Assembly (NCBI RefSeq): GCF_019649055.1
Contig: NW_026570278.1
Span: forward strand, 682,001 to 746,000
Origin: Paramacrobiotus metropolitanus
Taxonomy: Eukaryota > Tardigrada > Eutardigrada > Parachela > Macrobiotidae
DNA: 64,000 bases
Direction of reading: 5' to 3'
Shown here in pieces: positions 41,010 through 53,658 of the stretch. Within the stretch, counting starts at the first letter, position 1, and each line of letters opens with the position of its first letter. The translations under genes and the position numbers were made by a program. A model generated the notes under the pieces. It saw only the letters and a list, made by a program, of their open reading frames with translations. It was not told the DNA's origin and did not search any database.

Positions 41010-44000
41010 GGTGGACCGCAAATTAACACATCCTTTGAAAGTCAAAAACTGAAAAAGGGAAAGCGATCAAGCGTTCGCTTTCCGCTTTGACTATATCATG
41101 TAAGCTCAATGACTATGTCCTGTAAGCTCAACCACCATACTAGTTACTGCTTTATCTAACGAATTGTTTGTTAGCAGCAGCTGCAGGGAGCCGTAGATTA
41201 TTTTGAGACCGAGTAGAAACGCAAGCGAAGACGAATCGATGGCGAATCGATCATTCCCCACTCGTTATAGCAGCTGTGCAAGCAGGAAAGTGCTGTCATC
41301 AGACAGCCTGGGTTGGAGCCGTCCGCGTCGTATGGGAATACGCCAAGGTTGGAAAACATCGCTCCTTGCAAACGCTGGCTCATGCAGAATCCAAGCTTCT
41401 CAGCTTACTGGGTGTAATCACACTGAAAAAAAACAAGCCAGAGCTTTCTGCTCAATTTTCGGCCACATACCCAACATTTAAGCCATTATTACAACAGTGA
41501 TGCATATTACGTCCAGCTGCCGGACGCAGGAACACATAGAATACGGAAGACGTGCCGGTTCAAGCTTGAAGTTGAAAGTAACTGTAACGAGCACACCAGT
41601 GGCTGAGTCTTTTGAAAACCCAGCCACAAACTCTTTTGTTGATCGCCACCCCGGGTGGTTGGTTCTGGTTTCGCATGCTGTCCGTTTCCGGTCAACAAAG
41701 TAGTCAATAAAGCCAGACGTGATAGTCATGCTTTCGATTCAACAGCCACCACTACCAATGTGAATGGCATGATTACACTGACGTCTACCAAATCGCCGCT
41801 AACTGCGTTATCGTTACACAGCTTTGGGAAGCTAAACTGCGGCGCCATACGTAAAAGATATGATGGAGTAGCTGAACTTCTTCATTATGGCTACTTGCAA
41901 ACCACCCAAAGTATATGGGGGGCCATACTAACAAGTAACGACCTTTCAGCAAGTTCACTGGCAACTTCCGGGGAATGCTGGGTTATAAAAAGTGGCGATT
42001 GCCATTATTTAGCAACTCCATCGCAGTCTTGTCGGTCGTAGCGTCAATTAAGATCACCATGCCGACACGCACAAGTTGTCGCTTGTTGGCGTGTGATTCA
42101 GCGCCGGTCATCACAGCAACTGGCCATCCACTACAACTTTTGATGCCGACCGTTATGAACGCTGCTGCCATAACCATACGTTTTGCTAAATAGGTTTTAT
42201 TGACAGATAAGGTTCATTCGAGTACTGTAAAACGCTTCCCTATGATTTTATTTTTCGCTGACCAGTGGTCAGTTAGCTGACAGCTGCAATACTCCTGTTT
42301 TGTAGTACTCTTGGAATGCTGTCTCATTGTCTCATGGGCTTTTGGGTTCTGCTAATTGCTGTTCGTATATTTTCCAGACAATTAATTTGACTGTCTATGC
42401 CCAATGGTGTCACCTGACACACTGGTCACCGGCGGCGACCTATGGTCGACATAGCCAACCAAAAAATTCCCATTCTTAACTGAATTTTTTCATCGGAAAT
42501 TCTCGATTTTCAAGCAGAAACTCGCACTCCTTCCAGTACCGAGCTTTCCCGGGTTAATAAGGTTCAGTTTTTGTTCAGTTTCATATTTTTATTTCACGGC
42601 GATTTTGCCGATTCACTAGTATTGCCCAGTATCCTCGTCCTATAAATCTTTAAAGCTGGACAAAAGTTGATGCAGCGGAATGCACACAATATTGCCTTCG
42701 TTGCATGTAAAAGCGCCAACATCGATCCGACTGGATGGTTTACGCATCACAAACGCATCCGGCAGAAAGGCTAACGCAGTCCCACAGGAAGGATAACGTA
42801 GTCTAACAGGGGATGAACGGCTAGTTCGTTTGCTAGAACAGAAACAGAAACTGAACTCCAACAAACTGCACACTTTTATGTCCCACACACATCCCATACT
42901 CTGTACATAAACATCAATGGCCACCGCAGCAATTTCTGCTGCGGGGCAAAAGGAAAAATCTAACAGCTCAGACGACGAAATCAAGCAACTGAAGAACAAT
43001 GATCTGGTGGATGAAGAAAAATACCAGCAAAAACAGCAAAATAACCGAACAGCCGCGCGAGCGCGGGTGTACGGAGGAGCCAATCCTCCTCATAGGAGCA
43101 TAAACTTTTCTGCCGGATTTGGAAGAAAGGTTAACGCGTCAATTTTGATCGGAAACCATTAGCACGTTGCCTTTTCAGCCGGCTGCACGCGTGGGTAAAT
43201 AAACACAATGGGACGATTTTGTATAAATTACATAAAATAATTAGAAAATGCGCAAACTGTTGTTAATATAGTACTCGTACCAAAAAATCCGTTTTGTCTA
43301 AATCCATGCCTAAGCAGGGCGTCATCCGACGGAAACGTCCGAAAAATGTACCGATGGAGAATCGGACCCCGTCTTCTTCTTAAGATCCGCGTAGGCAGTA
43401 CCACTGCACCACGGCGCAAGGTGTTGGAAGACTTTGTTGCTGTACATGAGCCACTTCTCTCCTTACACATGAATAATGTCAACCAGGGACTGTTAAGCAA
43501 GTATCTTTGTGACTGACAAAAATTACTGTTGCAATTCGGCTGTCCGATTCCCGCTGTCTCAACGGGCAATTCGCCGTAACAGCATTTCTGCATCTCTCCC
43601 CTGGAATATTTGTGACAGTTGTCACGTTGTCCGAAATCTACTCCTTTGGAAGTGCCGCTTTCCGTCCGGCGCACTGGAGACTCACGGGCGTCTTGGCTTC
43701 GACTTAGAGAATCAAATTGCACGTGCAACGTGCACTACAGAGGGTGAGCCACCCACATTGGCACACTGCACAAACTGATTATTTAAAACTTCCTTTCGTC
43801 TACAACAACTTTTTCGAAAATATTACCCGAAAGCCTGGGGTATTCTCCAGATCTCCAGATCTCAGATCATTCTCCAGATCGCAGCAAAGACAGCTCAGCT
43901 GCATTTAGATCTGACTGTCGGCGACACCATACATGTACGTGCGCGGACGCTTATGGGATTTTGACAGGTCAGACCAGGGTATGGTGGCTACTGGCTACAA

Positions 44001-45639
44001 TACGGAGTGAACAGGAAGTCAGCCAGTCCCGTGGTGACCAACGCATCGATTAACAAGCACATTCAGTAGAGCATAGATTTCGCTCCAAATGACTCATGAA
44101 ATTTAAAATATAAACTTTAAAAAAACGTTGTTTGCTATTATTAAATTAGTGATACTGAGCTTTGCAGCATTCCCGCTTTACAATTACTGAACTAGTTAAT
44201 GCATAAACTTTGCGACGTGGCAGTATCGGGTTGTTAACGAATGATTCTGGTATGGGAGGTCGACCGATTGCCCAATGATCAATTAAACCGTAATAAAGAA
44301 AGCAAAAACTCTTTTATTGGCAGTAGCACGCCGCTATTTACCAGCAGCGCCAAGCTCATTCCATTGTGCACGTTGGCGACGCGCACAAAAGTCGGCAAGG
44401 GTAAATCAATATTGATGTATTTTTGGGACATCAATAATGGTTTAATAAGTAAGTACTGAGCAATGTGCACAAACATCTTGTTCGGCGCTTAAGCACGCGC
44501 CAGTTCTATACGCGTACAACCGTAACTCATCCGATGCGCATAAAATACCAGAACCTCGATTCGAGCAGAGAATCGGCGCTTGTTTGCGCAAGGCGCATTT
44601 AAACGAAGATAATGATTATGGAGTATTTAGTGTGTACCGAAGTACATGTACTACATTATCATTATATACTTACTGTATACCAAAAAAACGTTTATCGCTC
44701 GACTACGTTTATCGCCCGAAGCGTAGCGAAGGTCCTCTATGTTCAGCGTTCATGAAAAATGTGGTGTCTGTCGGTCACCGCCATCTAATGCACATATGCG
44801 CGGCATTCCTACCATTAAAATGCATACATACACGGTCACCCATCGCCATCTAATGCGTATTAGTACGGTCACCACATACTGTGAAACGCACACATGCACG
44901 TTCACCTTACTATCAAAAACAGAAATGCTGGTTGCTTGTATATACTCGGCCCCCGTGTAAAATGTGGTGTCCGCTGGTCACCATCTCCACTTAAGAAGTG
45001 TCCAGAGGCGCGATAGCCGTATAAAAATCTTGTGCTGCCTACTGGCGTTTCAGAGAATGCATGTTTTATCTCTTTGATAATCAAGGTAAGCATTTTGCGT
45101 TCCTATCTTTGCAGCATACTTAAACCATTGCGTTTGTCCATTGGTCACCGCCACCCTACTTAAAAGGGTAAAGGCGCAGTGTCCATTTGTACTCGAGGCT
45201 TGTGGCTACCGTAAGGTCTTTTTTTTGGTAACCGATACGACGGTACCTTTCTACCGTTGCACTATTATCTACCGGGACCAGGGCACTGCCGGCATGCCAA
45301 GCTGCGTTCCGATCTGACCGTTGGTAGGGCAGTTTCATGGAAGGCTACAGTAGCTTATCGTGTAGTACTAAAACCGTTTTTAACAGCCAGCTCATGTGAA
45401 AAATATTTTGGTATTTCGCCAGGAAGGTTACCGCCACCTACTCGAATGGCGATCGAATAAAACAGACAATTCTTGACGTAACCTGCTTCTTCAAAAAAAT
45501 TGTGGAAATTGCTTTAAGATATTGTCCAGGGAAACATGTTTATACCCGGTGAAACCATGCATTCGCCGGCCCAGAAGGACGTTCACCATAACTTACCAAT
45601 TTAATGATAATTTAACATGTTAAATTCTATTAATGTTCA
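41010..45639. other. Long region without a convincing gene
   Basis: Several 60-170 codon frames exist on both strands (for example 41655-42041 plus, 42640-43083 minus, 42917-43162 plus, 43228-43728 minus), but none has a recognised domain and many overlap antisense. The plus frame at 42917 is hydrophilic (KSNSSDDEIKQLKNNDL) and could be an exon. From 44750 to 45180 a degenerate GGTCACCGCCATCTAATG-type unit recurs about five times. Confidence 0.3.
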
Positions 45640-48010
45640 TTGGACTAACGTCCCTGTTGCGTCTTCTCAGTTACGCCCACTGTCCGGCTGTGCATGTCTC
45701 CCTATATAAGGTGTTTTCAGCAGCACCGATCTGTTCATTTTCAGTTTTGCATTCTACCGGCATTTCGATGTTTTTCTCTCAGCGATACATAGTCTGATAT
45801 CGAGTCAGAGATACCACTCTAAGCGATCAAGTCTGATCGAGTCAGAGACAGCGTGACGCCAAACGCTCACTTTCCCCGGCGTCTAACCACATCACAACTG
45901 ACACCGGTAAGCGAGCAGAAAGTGTGATCACCGAATCTGTTATACCGCCAAAAGTATCCGTTTAAAACGACTGGGAGCTCCACCGAACAGCTGCACCGCG
46001 CAGTCCCACGGACTGCCGGCAGTGAGTCCGAAGGTGCGGGAGCAACTTCTTGACCACACGCAGTTTGTGGACTTTGTCGACCTTCTGCCACATAATCGCG
46101 CACCTGCAAATAGGTCTAATACCGGCACACGCATGATCCAGGACGAAACCGGCGAGATTGCGTTCGTATCAAGCCCGAAGAAAGAGCAGATAACGTCGGT
46201 TTCCAGCTGGACGAGGGCGTTCTCCATCTTCATCGATCAGAGATCTGCAGAGTCTAATTGGTCTTCTCGCATTTGCAACCAAATGCGTTCCCGCCGGTCG
46301 GCTCTATCTTAGGCGCATGACCTTCCTCCTCAGCGAAAATGAATGTCACAAAAATGCCTCAAATGCGACCATCCAGTTAGACAATAACTTCCGCCTCGAC
46401 GTCGAATGGTGGTTAGAATTCCTTCCGCGCTGGAACGGCACGACAAAGTTCCTAGAACCGGAGTGGACAGTAGCAAACACCCTTGACCTCTATACCGACG
46501 CATCCGCAACTCTCGGTATAGGCGGCTACTTTCGAGGCCGCTGGTTTCAGTCACGCTGGCCAGACTGGATACTGGGCTGCTCACCATGCATAGAGTATCT
46601 CGAAATGTGTGCCATCCTTTTCGCAGTCGCCCTGTGGGCAGTTCAACTCGTACTCAGGCGCGTAGTTTTCACTGCGACAGTCTAGGGGCTTCCCAAGCGT
46701 GGGAAAAGCTAGGCTCACGCAATCCAGGCGTGGTCGACCTAATGCAGCGTTTAAGCATGATTGCTGCTCAGGATAACTTTGCGTTAACCATTAAGCACAT
46801 CAATGGGGGAGACAACGCAATCGCTGACGCACTATCACGCTTTCAGGTCAGCCGGTCCCGCCGCCTTGCACCGGGCGCAACATTACCGTATCCCTTGCCG
46901 GACATGTGGGAAAGCCTACGACTAAGCTACAGCTAACGGCAGCTCTGGACGCTACCATCGCATCAGTCCAGTTTTACCATCATCAGTCCAGCCTCTACCA
47001 GGAAGACCTACCAAACCGGATGGAGTCGCTTCGCGCAGTTTTGCAAAACCATCGGCGAGCCTCCTATACCAGCGACAGAGCAGACTATTCTCCGCTTTAT
47101 CGCGCAACTCCACCTCGACGGCCTGGGAACATCCACTACCATCGTCTACCTTGCCGGAATCGACAATGCGCACTCCGAGGTGGGCATCAGTCGCCCTTCA
47201 GCAACCGCAGCCATCACGCGGGCGGTCAATGGCTTGAAGCGGCTCAACATGCCAGGCACAGATCGGCGGCTACCAATAACGCTGGATATGATGCGCTCCA
47301 TGGAAGAAAATCTACACAACTCGCATCTTCCGCAACAGGATCAGCTCCTCTATTGGAGTGCATTCTGCGTTGCCTTTTTTGGCCTTTTCCGCGTCAGCGA
47401 GCTGGTAACGAACGAGACCGGGAAGTGTTGCCCAGCCTCCACTCTCCGCTTCAGCGACGTTATTCTTAACGAAGATGCGCTAATCATCACCATTCGCAGC
47501 TCAAAAACGGACCAATTCCACCCTGGCTACCGCATCACGCTGTCCGCCACCGGCCGCTCAGTTTGCCCAGTGCGCTCCACAAAAGCCTACATGGACGTCC
47601 GAATTACCACCGGCAAAAATGACCCATTCTTCATTCTACCAAACGGCAGTTACGTCACCCGACACTCCTTCGAAAGAGCCATGAAGACCGGTCTAGCGGG
47701 AGTCCCCGACATCGACAGATACGGCACCCACAGCTTCCGCATCGGCGGCTCCAGCGCCGCAGCGGCAAATGGCACTTCCCATCAGCGCTTACAGGAAGCG
47801 GGGCGATGGCGAAGTAACTGCTACACCCGTTACGTACGAAACACGGTTCCCATCCGCGGCATCCAGGCCTATCCTCTTTGATTTGGGTGTTTGGGCCAAG
47901 GTGTAGAAGGGCGCAGGCAGGACGGGTCGATCGCTGCGCACGCACGTGCAGGCCGAGCACGACACCTGCCGGGTGCCCCTTCAGCCTCCGCTCAGATAGC
48001 CCACACACTT
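45640..48010 (+). mobile_element. DIRS-type tyrosine-recombinase retrotransposon, internally deleted and frameshifted
   Basis: A promoter-like CTATATAAGG at about 45700 is followed by a gag-like segment (46022 on; VSSWTRAFSIFIDQ). This fuses directly to the tail of an RT (LIGLLAFATKCV, then YLRRM), so most of gag and RT is missing. An RNase H follows (LDLYTDASATLGIGGYF, about 46487; then LTIKHINGGDNAIADALS, about 46788) with a frameshift near 46665. A tyrosine recombinase ends the element. This domain order is that of DIRS-like elements. Terminal repeats were not resolved. Confidence 0.7.
46930..47881 (+). CDS. DIRS tyrosine recombinase (YR)
   Basis: An open frame from about 46930 to the TGA at 47879-47881. 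The N-terminal SAM-like region (STRKTYQTGWSRFAQFCKTI) is followed by the catalytic domain with FGLFRVSELV (first Arg), THSFRIGGSSAAAANG (HxxR) and RWRSNCYTRYVRN (nucleophile Tyr). All key residues appear present. In the family it integrates a circular cDNA without target duplication. The ATG of the element's own ORF is unclear. An internal ATG is at 47180. Confidence 0.8.
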
Positions 48011-48368
48011 CCGGACCTCGTTGCGTGCAGTTAGGAAGATTAACATTAATACAGATTTTATATTATGCAATGATGTAAGTTTCAGTTTTGAGGAATAGGG
48101 CACTATCCTGGCATTACTGGTGAGACCTTAAATACATGTCCCTCCAAATAGGCTTTACTTTTACGCAATGTTTTCGATATAAACGGCAAAAATGAAAAAT
48201 GTCTGAATCAAAACTTTAGCCATATTCCGAGAACAGCGGAATACTGATCTGCTGGGAGGCCTCACCGGTCACATGGTTCTGCACTACAGATAGTGCACAT
48301 ACCTTAAAATCGTAACATTCATTCTACAAGTTTTTCCTGATAAGTATGTAGATAAAAAATATCAATAA

Positions 48369-49006
48369 TTAAGGGAAGTGGGCCGGTACATAGTACCGAA
48401 TTCGTGTACATGCACGGAAACTATATTTGGCCCTAAATATACTTTTGTTTCGAGTTTTGTAGCCAGAAGATTTACACTGGCGTGAAAACTGTTTGCAACA
48501 TCCGGTTCGGGAGTTATGGCATTACAAAATTCCAAAATTAGGTGTGCCAAAAGTCTCATTATGGACCGATATCCTCAAATTTTGCACGTAAATGCACATA
48601 ACCACGAAGAACGTTTTACACCGATCCACTGTTCTAGCATGTTTTTCAAATTTTAAAATGAATTTCAAAATTTTAAAATTCATTTTAAAATTTCAAAAAA
48701 TCATGGAAGTCTGGATCGGTGTAAAACGATCTTCATGGACATGCGCATTTACGTGCAAAATTTGAGAGATCGGTCGATAATGAGACTTCTGGTACACCTG
48801 AACGCATTTAAACTTTTTGGAATTTTGCAGCAGCCATAACTCCCGAACTGATGTTGCGCACAAACGGTTTTCACGCCAGTGTATACAATTCTTCTGGCTA
48901 CAAAACGTCATAAACCGAAACAAAAATGTGTTTGGGAGTGCGCGAAAGTGTAAGTTTTCGTGCATGTACACGAATTTGGTACCATGTACCGGCCCACTTC
49001 CCTTAA
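48369..49006. mobile_element. MITE flanked by TTAA, family GGGAARTGGSCCGGTACAT, copy 1
   Basis: Element 48373-49002 (630 bp) is bounded by TTAA at 48369-48372 and 49003-49006. The ends GGGAAGTGGGCCGGTACAT and ATGTACCGGCCCACTTCCC are exact inverted repeats and the arms continue inward. The centre (about 48650-48700) is an A/T palindrome. TTAA target duplications suggest mobilisation by a piggyBac-like or other TTAA-specific transposase. No ORF. Confidence 0.75.
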
Positions 49007-51151
49007 CTGCTACGCTTCGGTCATACAGTGCCCGCCAGAAGCGAGTGCACTTTCCTAGTTGTAATCTGTCTCGTTGGCAAACATAGGTCCGAGCAGTTCA
49101 TATGAAATCGCCTCGGTTCATGTTCGTTAAAAGCTGCTTGAAAGCCTGCTCTCGGTGCCTATGAGCTTTTTTTATATGGTTTCGACAGTAATGGGTAAGC
49201 CAGTCTTCTGTAACTTCGAGGAGACTCATCTACAGATAGTGAGAGAAACAAAAGTCTTGCCACTTTGACGTTTGGCCGACGACAAATAAGTTAATAACGT
49301 TAGAACATTTGGTCTCATACATTTTGTCGAAAATGCAACTCGATTAAGGGCTTCGTTCGGCAGATATAGTCAGAAATATCCAGGGGCAGAGTGCCGCAAG
49401 CACTTCCTTGCACTCCTAATTTTTTTTTGTTGTTTATCAACCAAAAATCTGTCCGTATAATAAGCTTCTAATACTTCAGTCTATCAAATGGCCGTTTCAG
49501 AATATTTTTTTCAAATCTGAACTCCGTAAAATTCGACTTCAAATTTTCCACTTTAAAAGCTAATTTCTCAGCAATAACAAAAGCGCTACAACTACTGATT
49601 CCATTTTAAATTACGAAAATCATTTCTTTATGTGGCATATGCTACGGTGTTGTGTAAAAGTGCAACGCGCCGGCGGTATGCCCGTTTTCGCTAAAAGACC
49701 GAGTTGCTCAGCCGCGTAAAGCAGTCCAGAGAAGGTAGCAAACTACAGAGCTCTGTAGGTACAGTAACTACAGTTACAATATGCCGATGGGCCTGCAAAC
49801 TGGATGGTGCAATGGCAGATTCTGATCGCAGTGATCGCACCTGATGGCGATTTCTTTAATGCAAACCACTGATCGATTTTGGGAGGCGTAGAAAAGCGAA
49901 CTGTCGGTCCGCGATTTGTCGTTCGGCAAGTTGTGGTAGTCAGCAACAAGTCGGTCAGCAAATTGTCGGTCAGCGAAATGAAGGTCATAGAGTTGACGTG
50001 TGCGTGTGCGTGCTACCGACATTTGTTTGTTTATCTTTGGTCTCTGAGCAGTGGGCAAGCTTGAGCGCTGCTAGTAATATTATTTCAGAATCTGTTCCAT
50101 TATAGATGGTATGTAATATGTATTATATACCATTTACAACGGAACTGATGCTAACATTAACGCCAGTCGGCAGCCCTGCACTATTAGCTTCCGCACGCCG
50201 ATCGGGAGAAGCTCGATTGCATCGTATTTGCAAGCCGCTTTATGGTAAAAAGGGAATCTTGTTTTGTACTGTCCAGTTGCTAACTTGATCTCAGCACTGA
50301 AGGGAAAAATAGCATATTCCGGCTGCAGCCAGTCAGCAGTCCTTCCGAATGACTGTAGCTTTTTGTTGCGTTATTACTGTAATGTATCGCACTATCGCGC
50401 AGCAGAGTTGCCTCTGCCTATGCAGTTGAGTCAAAGATTTACAAACAAATTTCTCCAAAATTGTTGTGTGCTGGATGGCTCCCGCTCCGTAGATTGTGTG
50501 CAACTCGTGAGCTCGAATTACTTGGCAAAATCCCTTTTTGCATATTATCACCATGATCGATGTTATTACCATATCACTATCCGTCACGTGATCAGCGTAT
50601 ACTTGATGAATGCCAAAGAAACGCGCAAGGAGCAATGTAAATCGGTGTGTGTAAAGAGCTAATAGCGAATTTTAGATTTCACAAAACAAGTTACGTGCAG
50701 TTCGACGTTCGCATAGAAGTTGGCGTTACGGGTTGATTTACGTCCGTTCGCGACGTAAGGCGCCGTAACCCAACGTCGTTGGCTGACGCGTAAAAACTAT
50801 CTGCCTTACGTGGAACTGTGCAACGGCTCAGCCATATGGCTGGCTGAGCAATAAGCCAGCGTATGCTGCCTGTGGATCTTTTTTGTGTGCTCTAACCGCC
50901 TCCCCGAGAGCAGGTTGGTCACGCTCTCGGCACTCTCGATTCGATTTATTTTTCAGCTGTACGTCACTGCAAGTGTGCATCCGTACAAGTATTTTAAACG
51001 ATTTTCAGTCTGCAAACGTACTGTTTATGTGACGCGGTAGTTTCTAGTGGACGGAGCCTAAACCATGTGAAATCTAAAATTCTCTAATCAGTGGCGTTCG
51101 CCGATTAGAAAAATTTAAACCTGTACAAGCCTCAGGTGATCCCTCATGCTC
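49007..51151. other. Region without a recognised gene
   Basis: A 132-codon plus-strand frame at 50264-50662 has no recognised domain and is mirrored by an antisense frame. Nothing else is supported. Confidence 0.3.
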
Positions 51152-51821
51152 TTAAGGGAAATGGCCCGGTACATAGCGTCCAAAATGGTATACAAACACT
51201 AAAACTTTCGCTTGCTCGCACTCCGAATCACTTTTTTGGAATACTTTGTGTCATACATTATAGCTCAATGATTTGTTTGATTGTCTGAAAACTTTGTTTG
51301 AGCATCGGTTGAGATATGGTGTATAAAGGTGAAAAGTTTAATGATTTTGGTATAAAGTCTGAAAGATACCCGATCTTCTTGAAACTCTGCTGTATAAGGC
51401 GCATGGCCATGAAGTCGAAAGTGAACCAATATCAGATCCATAGCATTTTTTTCCGATTTTAAAATGAATTTCAAAAGTTTTAAAATTCATTTTAAAATTA
51501 TTGGAAAGTGCTATGAACCTGAAATTGGTTCACTTTCGACTCTATGGTCATGTGTCTTTTGCAGCAAAATGTCAAGAAGATCGGGTAATAACCAGACTTT
51601 TGGTACACAACGATGCATTTAAACTTTTCGCCCATTTTAGTACGCCATATCTCGGCAACCGGATGTAGCGCGCCCAAACGGTTTTCAGAACAGTGTTTAC
51701 AAATCATTCAGCTTTACAATGACATAAAGTATTATAAAAAAGCGATTCGGAGTGCGCGAAAACGAAAATTTTGGTGTATGTATCCTGTTTTTGACCCCAT
51801 GTACCGGGCCATTTCCCTTAA
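51152..51821. mobile_element. MITE flanked by TTAA, family GGGAARTGGSCCGGTACAT, copy 2
   Basis: Element 51156-51817 (662 bp) lies between TTAA at 51152-51155 and 51818-51821. The ends GGGAAATGGCCCGGTACAT and CATGTACCGGGCCATTTCCC are inverted copies. The centre has the same TTTTAAAATGAATTTCAAAA palindrome as copy 1. Confidence 0.75.
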
Positions 51822-52320
51822 ACCTTGAGAAAATGAGGCCACTTGAAACAAGAACAGTCTGTAAAAGCTTGTCCCGTAATTACTACCGCAATAATACAGC
51901 GACAAACAAATTCACGGGTTTTCCTAAACTCCATGTTACAGCACGCCACATCACACTATTTACGCTCTGCTTACCTTTAGCATGGCTGATGAACGAAATA
52001 TCTTTCTAATCAATAAGCTATGTAATTGTACCGATACAAATTATAAAATATGAGCTTTCGTCCTTTATAATTATCTCAAATGTTTACAGAGTGAAATTTT
52101 CACTGAGGTTGGCGTAGTGTGGTGGCAATCGTTCATAGTTTTCGTAGCGAAGCTTCGCGCTGAATATCTGCAACTTTACGATAGAAATTCCGGGACAAGC
52201 TTGTATATGTTCCTGTAATCTAGATCTGGATCACAAGAATGCATGACGCGCAATAATCGCGCATTACATAAGTGGTATGCCAGGTTAGTGATCGCAGTTT
52301 GGTCACTTTACTAGCTTAGT
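51822..52320. other. Spacer
   Basis: AT-rich and no feature recognised. Confidence 0.3.
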
Positions 52321-52814
52321 ATACCGTAATTATCGAATTTGTGGCTCCCCGCAATAAGAGCCCCCCCCCTGTAATAAGCCCTCCCGACCCTGTTTGAAAA
52401 ATAAGGCCACCCCCCGAAATTACGCCCCAGAGGGCCGTTAATAAATGTCAAGCGCTGCAAAATGATAGGTGTACCGCAAATGTTTTATAAAAGTTGCTGT
52501 GATTGTTAGCAAACTTTAAACGGACATCAACATAATACGGTATTCGTTGGCAAAAAGGTGTATAGGGACCTAAGTTTATGCTCGAAAATGTTGCTGGGAA
52601 GGTTGCGCCGTTGCGTTTACCGGTAACTACTGCGGTCAGTTTTACTAGAACAGGGTGCGCAGTTGTTTGAAATATAATGCCCCCTCCCAAAATATACCGT
52701 TCGAAAAATAATGCCACCCCCCGAAATTGCGCCCCCTCCCCGAAATAAGCCCCCCTCCGCCATAGCCTTCGAACTATTTGTACCCCAGGGCCACAAATTC
52801 GATAATTACGGTAT
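52321..52814. mobile_element. Non-autonomous element with 23-bp TACCGTAATT inverted ends
   Basis: The left end TACCGTAATTATCGAATTTG plus TGG is exactly complemented at the right end (CCACAAATTCG, ATAATTACGGTA). The subterminal regions are C-rich with repeats of the type CCCCCGAAATTGCGCCCC and AATAAGCCCCCC. TA flanks are present on each side. It is related in its ends to the shorter MITE at 37252. No ORF. Confidence 0.7.
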
Positions 52815-52891
52815 TTGATGTCTATCGTGAAAAACGATATGTGAGCGTGCCGGTTTACAGGCTCGGTGTGCTATAAACAATTAACAAGAAT

Positions 52892-53086
52892 TTAATTAGC
52901 CAAATGAACTTCCCGAATGCAAACGAACTCTTGAGAAGCCACGAATGATAATGTGGCAGATGCCGCATAAAATGGCATCTGCCACATCATCCTCAAGCAG
53001 TTGCAAACTTTTTGAGGTGCTTCTAAACCAAATGCGGAAATTGCGAGCACATACAGCAGTATAAAGAAGCACCTTAATACCGCCAC
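52892..53086 (-). CDS. Putative small secreted protein
   Basis: A 64-codon frame starting with a typical signal peptide (MAVLRCFFILLYVLAISAFG) followed by a short Cys-containing mature part (KVCNCLRMM). It overlaps an 18-bp stem hairpin at 52947-52991, so the coding potential may be incidental. No family was recognised. It could be the first exon of a larger gene. Confidence 0.25.
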   Translation of the reverse strand: MAVLRCFFILLYVLAISAFGLEAPQKVCNCLRMMWQMPFYAASATLSFVASQEFVCIREVHLAN

Positions 53087-53658
53087 TAACTGCCAAACTG
53101 TTTTGCATAAGTCCTCCCTGATTGTATAGTGTCCTGGTATAAATGCAATATGTTTTTGAAAAACAACATACCAAATTAAATTACCAGTGCGTTAAGCCGT
53201 ACACATGTCTCGTGAACAGTCTTTTAGGCAGTCGATTGTTTCGGCAGTAACACGCACCCGATTCAAACATGAACACCCAGACTTCCGGCCAAGATTCCAA
53301 ACGCATACATTTCTTTTTGTGAAGAAAGTTCAAAAGGCCTAGAAGATCTGTCCCTCAGTTTGTCGATCAGCGACTTGCGGGAATCAGCAATCTGCCGGTC
53401 ACCAACTTAACGAGCTGACAATGAATAATTTATTTTATAAAATAAACTAGACTCAAAAGCAAGGACTTTTGTTTTGCAGGCAAAAGAATTTTGGCTGGTC
53501 AAGAGAGTCAATTCGATAAGGAGCTGTTACCAGTCGGTAGTAATATTAGGCGTCCTAACGGAGCACACTATAAGGAACGACACTGCCCACGAAAAAGGTT
53601 ATCAAATTTTCAGCAGCACAAAGTTCCCGGTTCGACTTGGACAAGGTTTCTCTTGAAT

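Noticed and set aside
41276-41500. Possible mitochondrial ATP synthase subunit g exon (WEYAKVGKHRSLQ)
   Set aside because: Only a few residues agree and the rest does not follow the family.
42640-43162. Opposed frames at 42640-43083 (minus) and 42917-43162 (plus)
   Set aside because: No domain, start context or splice evidence favours either, so no gene is called.
50264-50662. 132-codon plus-strand frame
   Set aside because: Random composition, antisense frame present and no domain.
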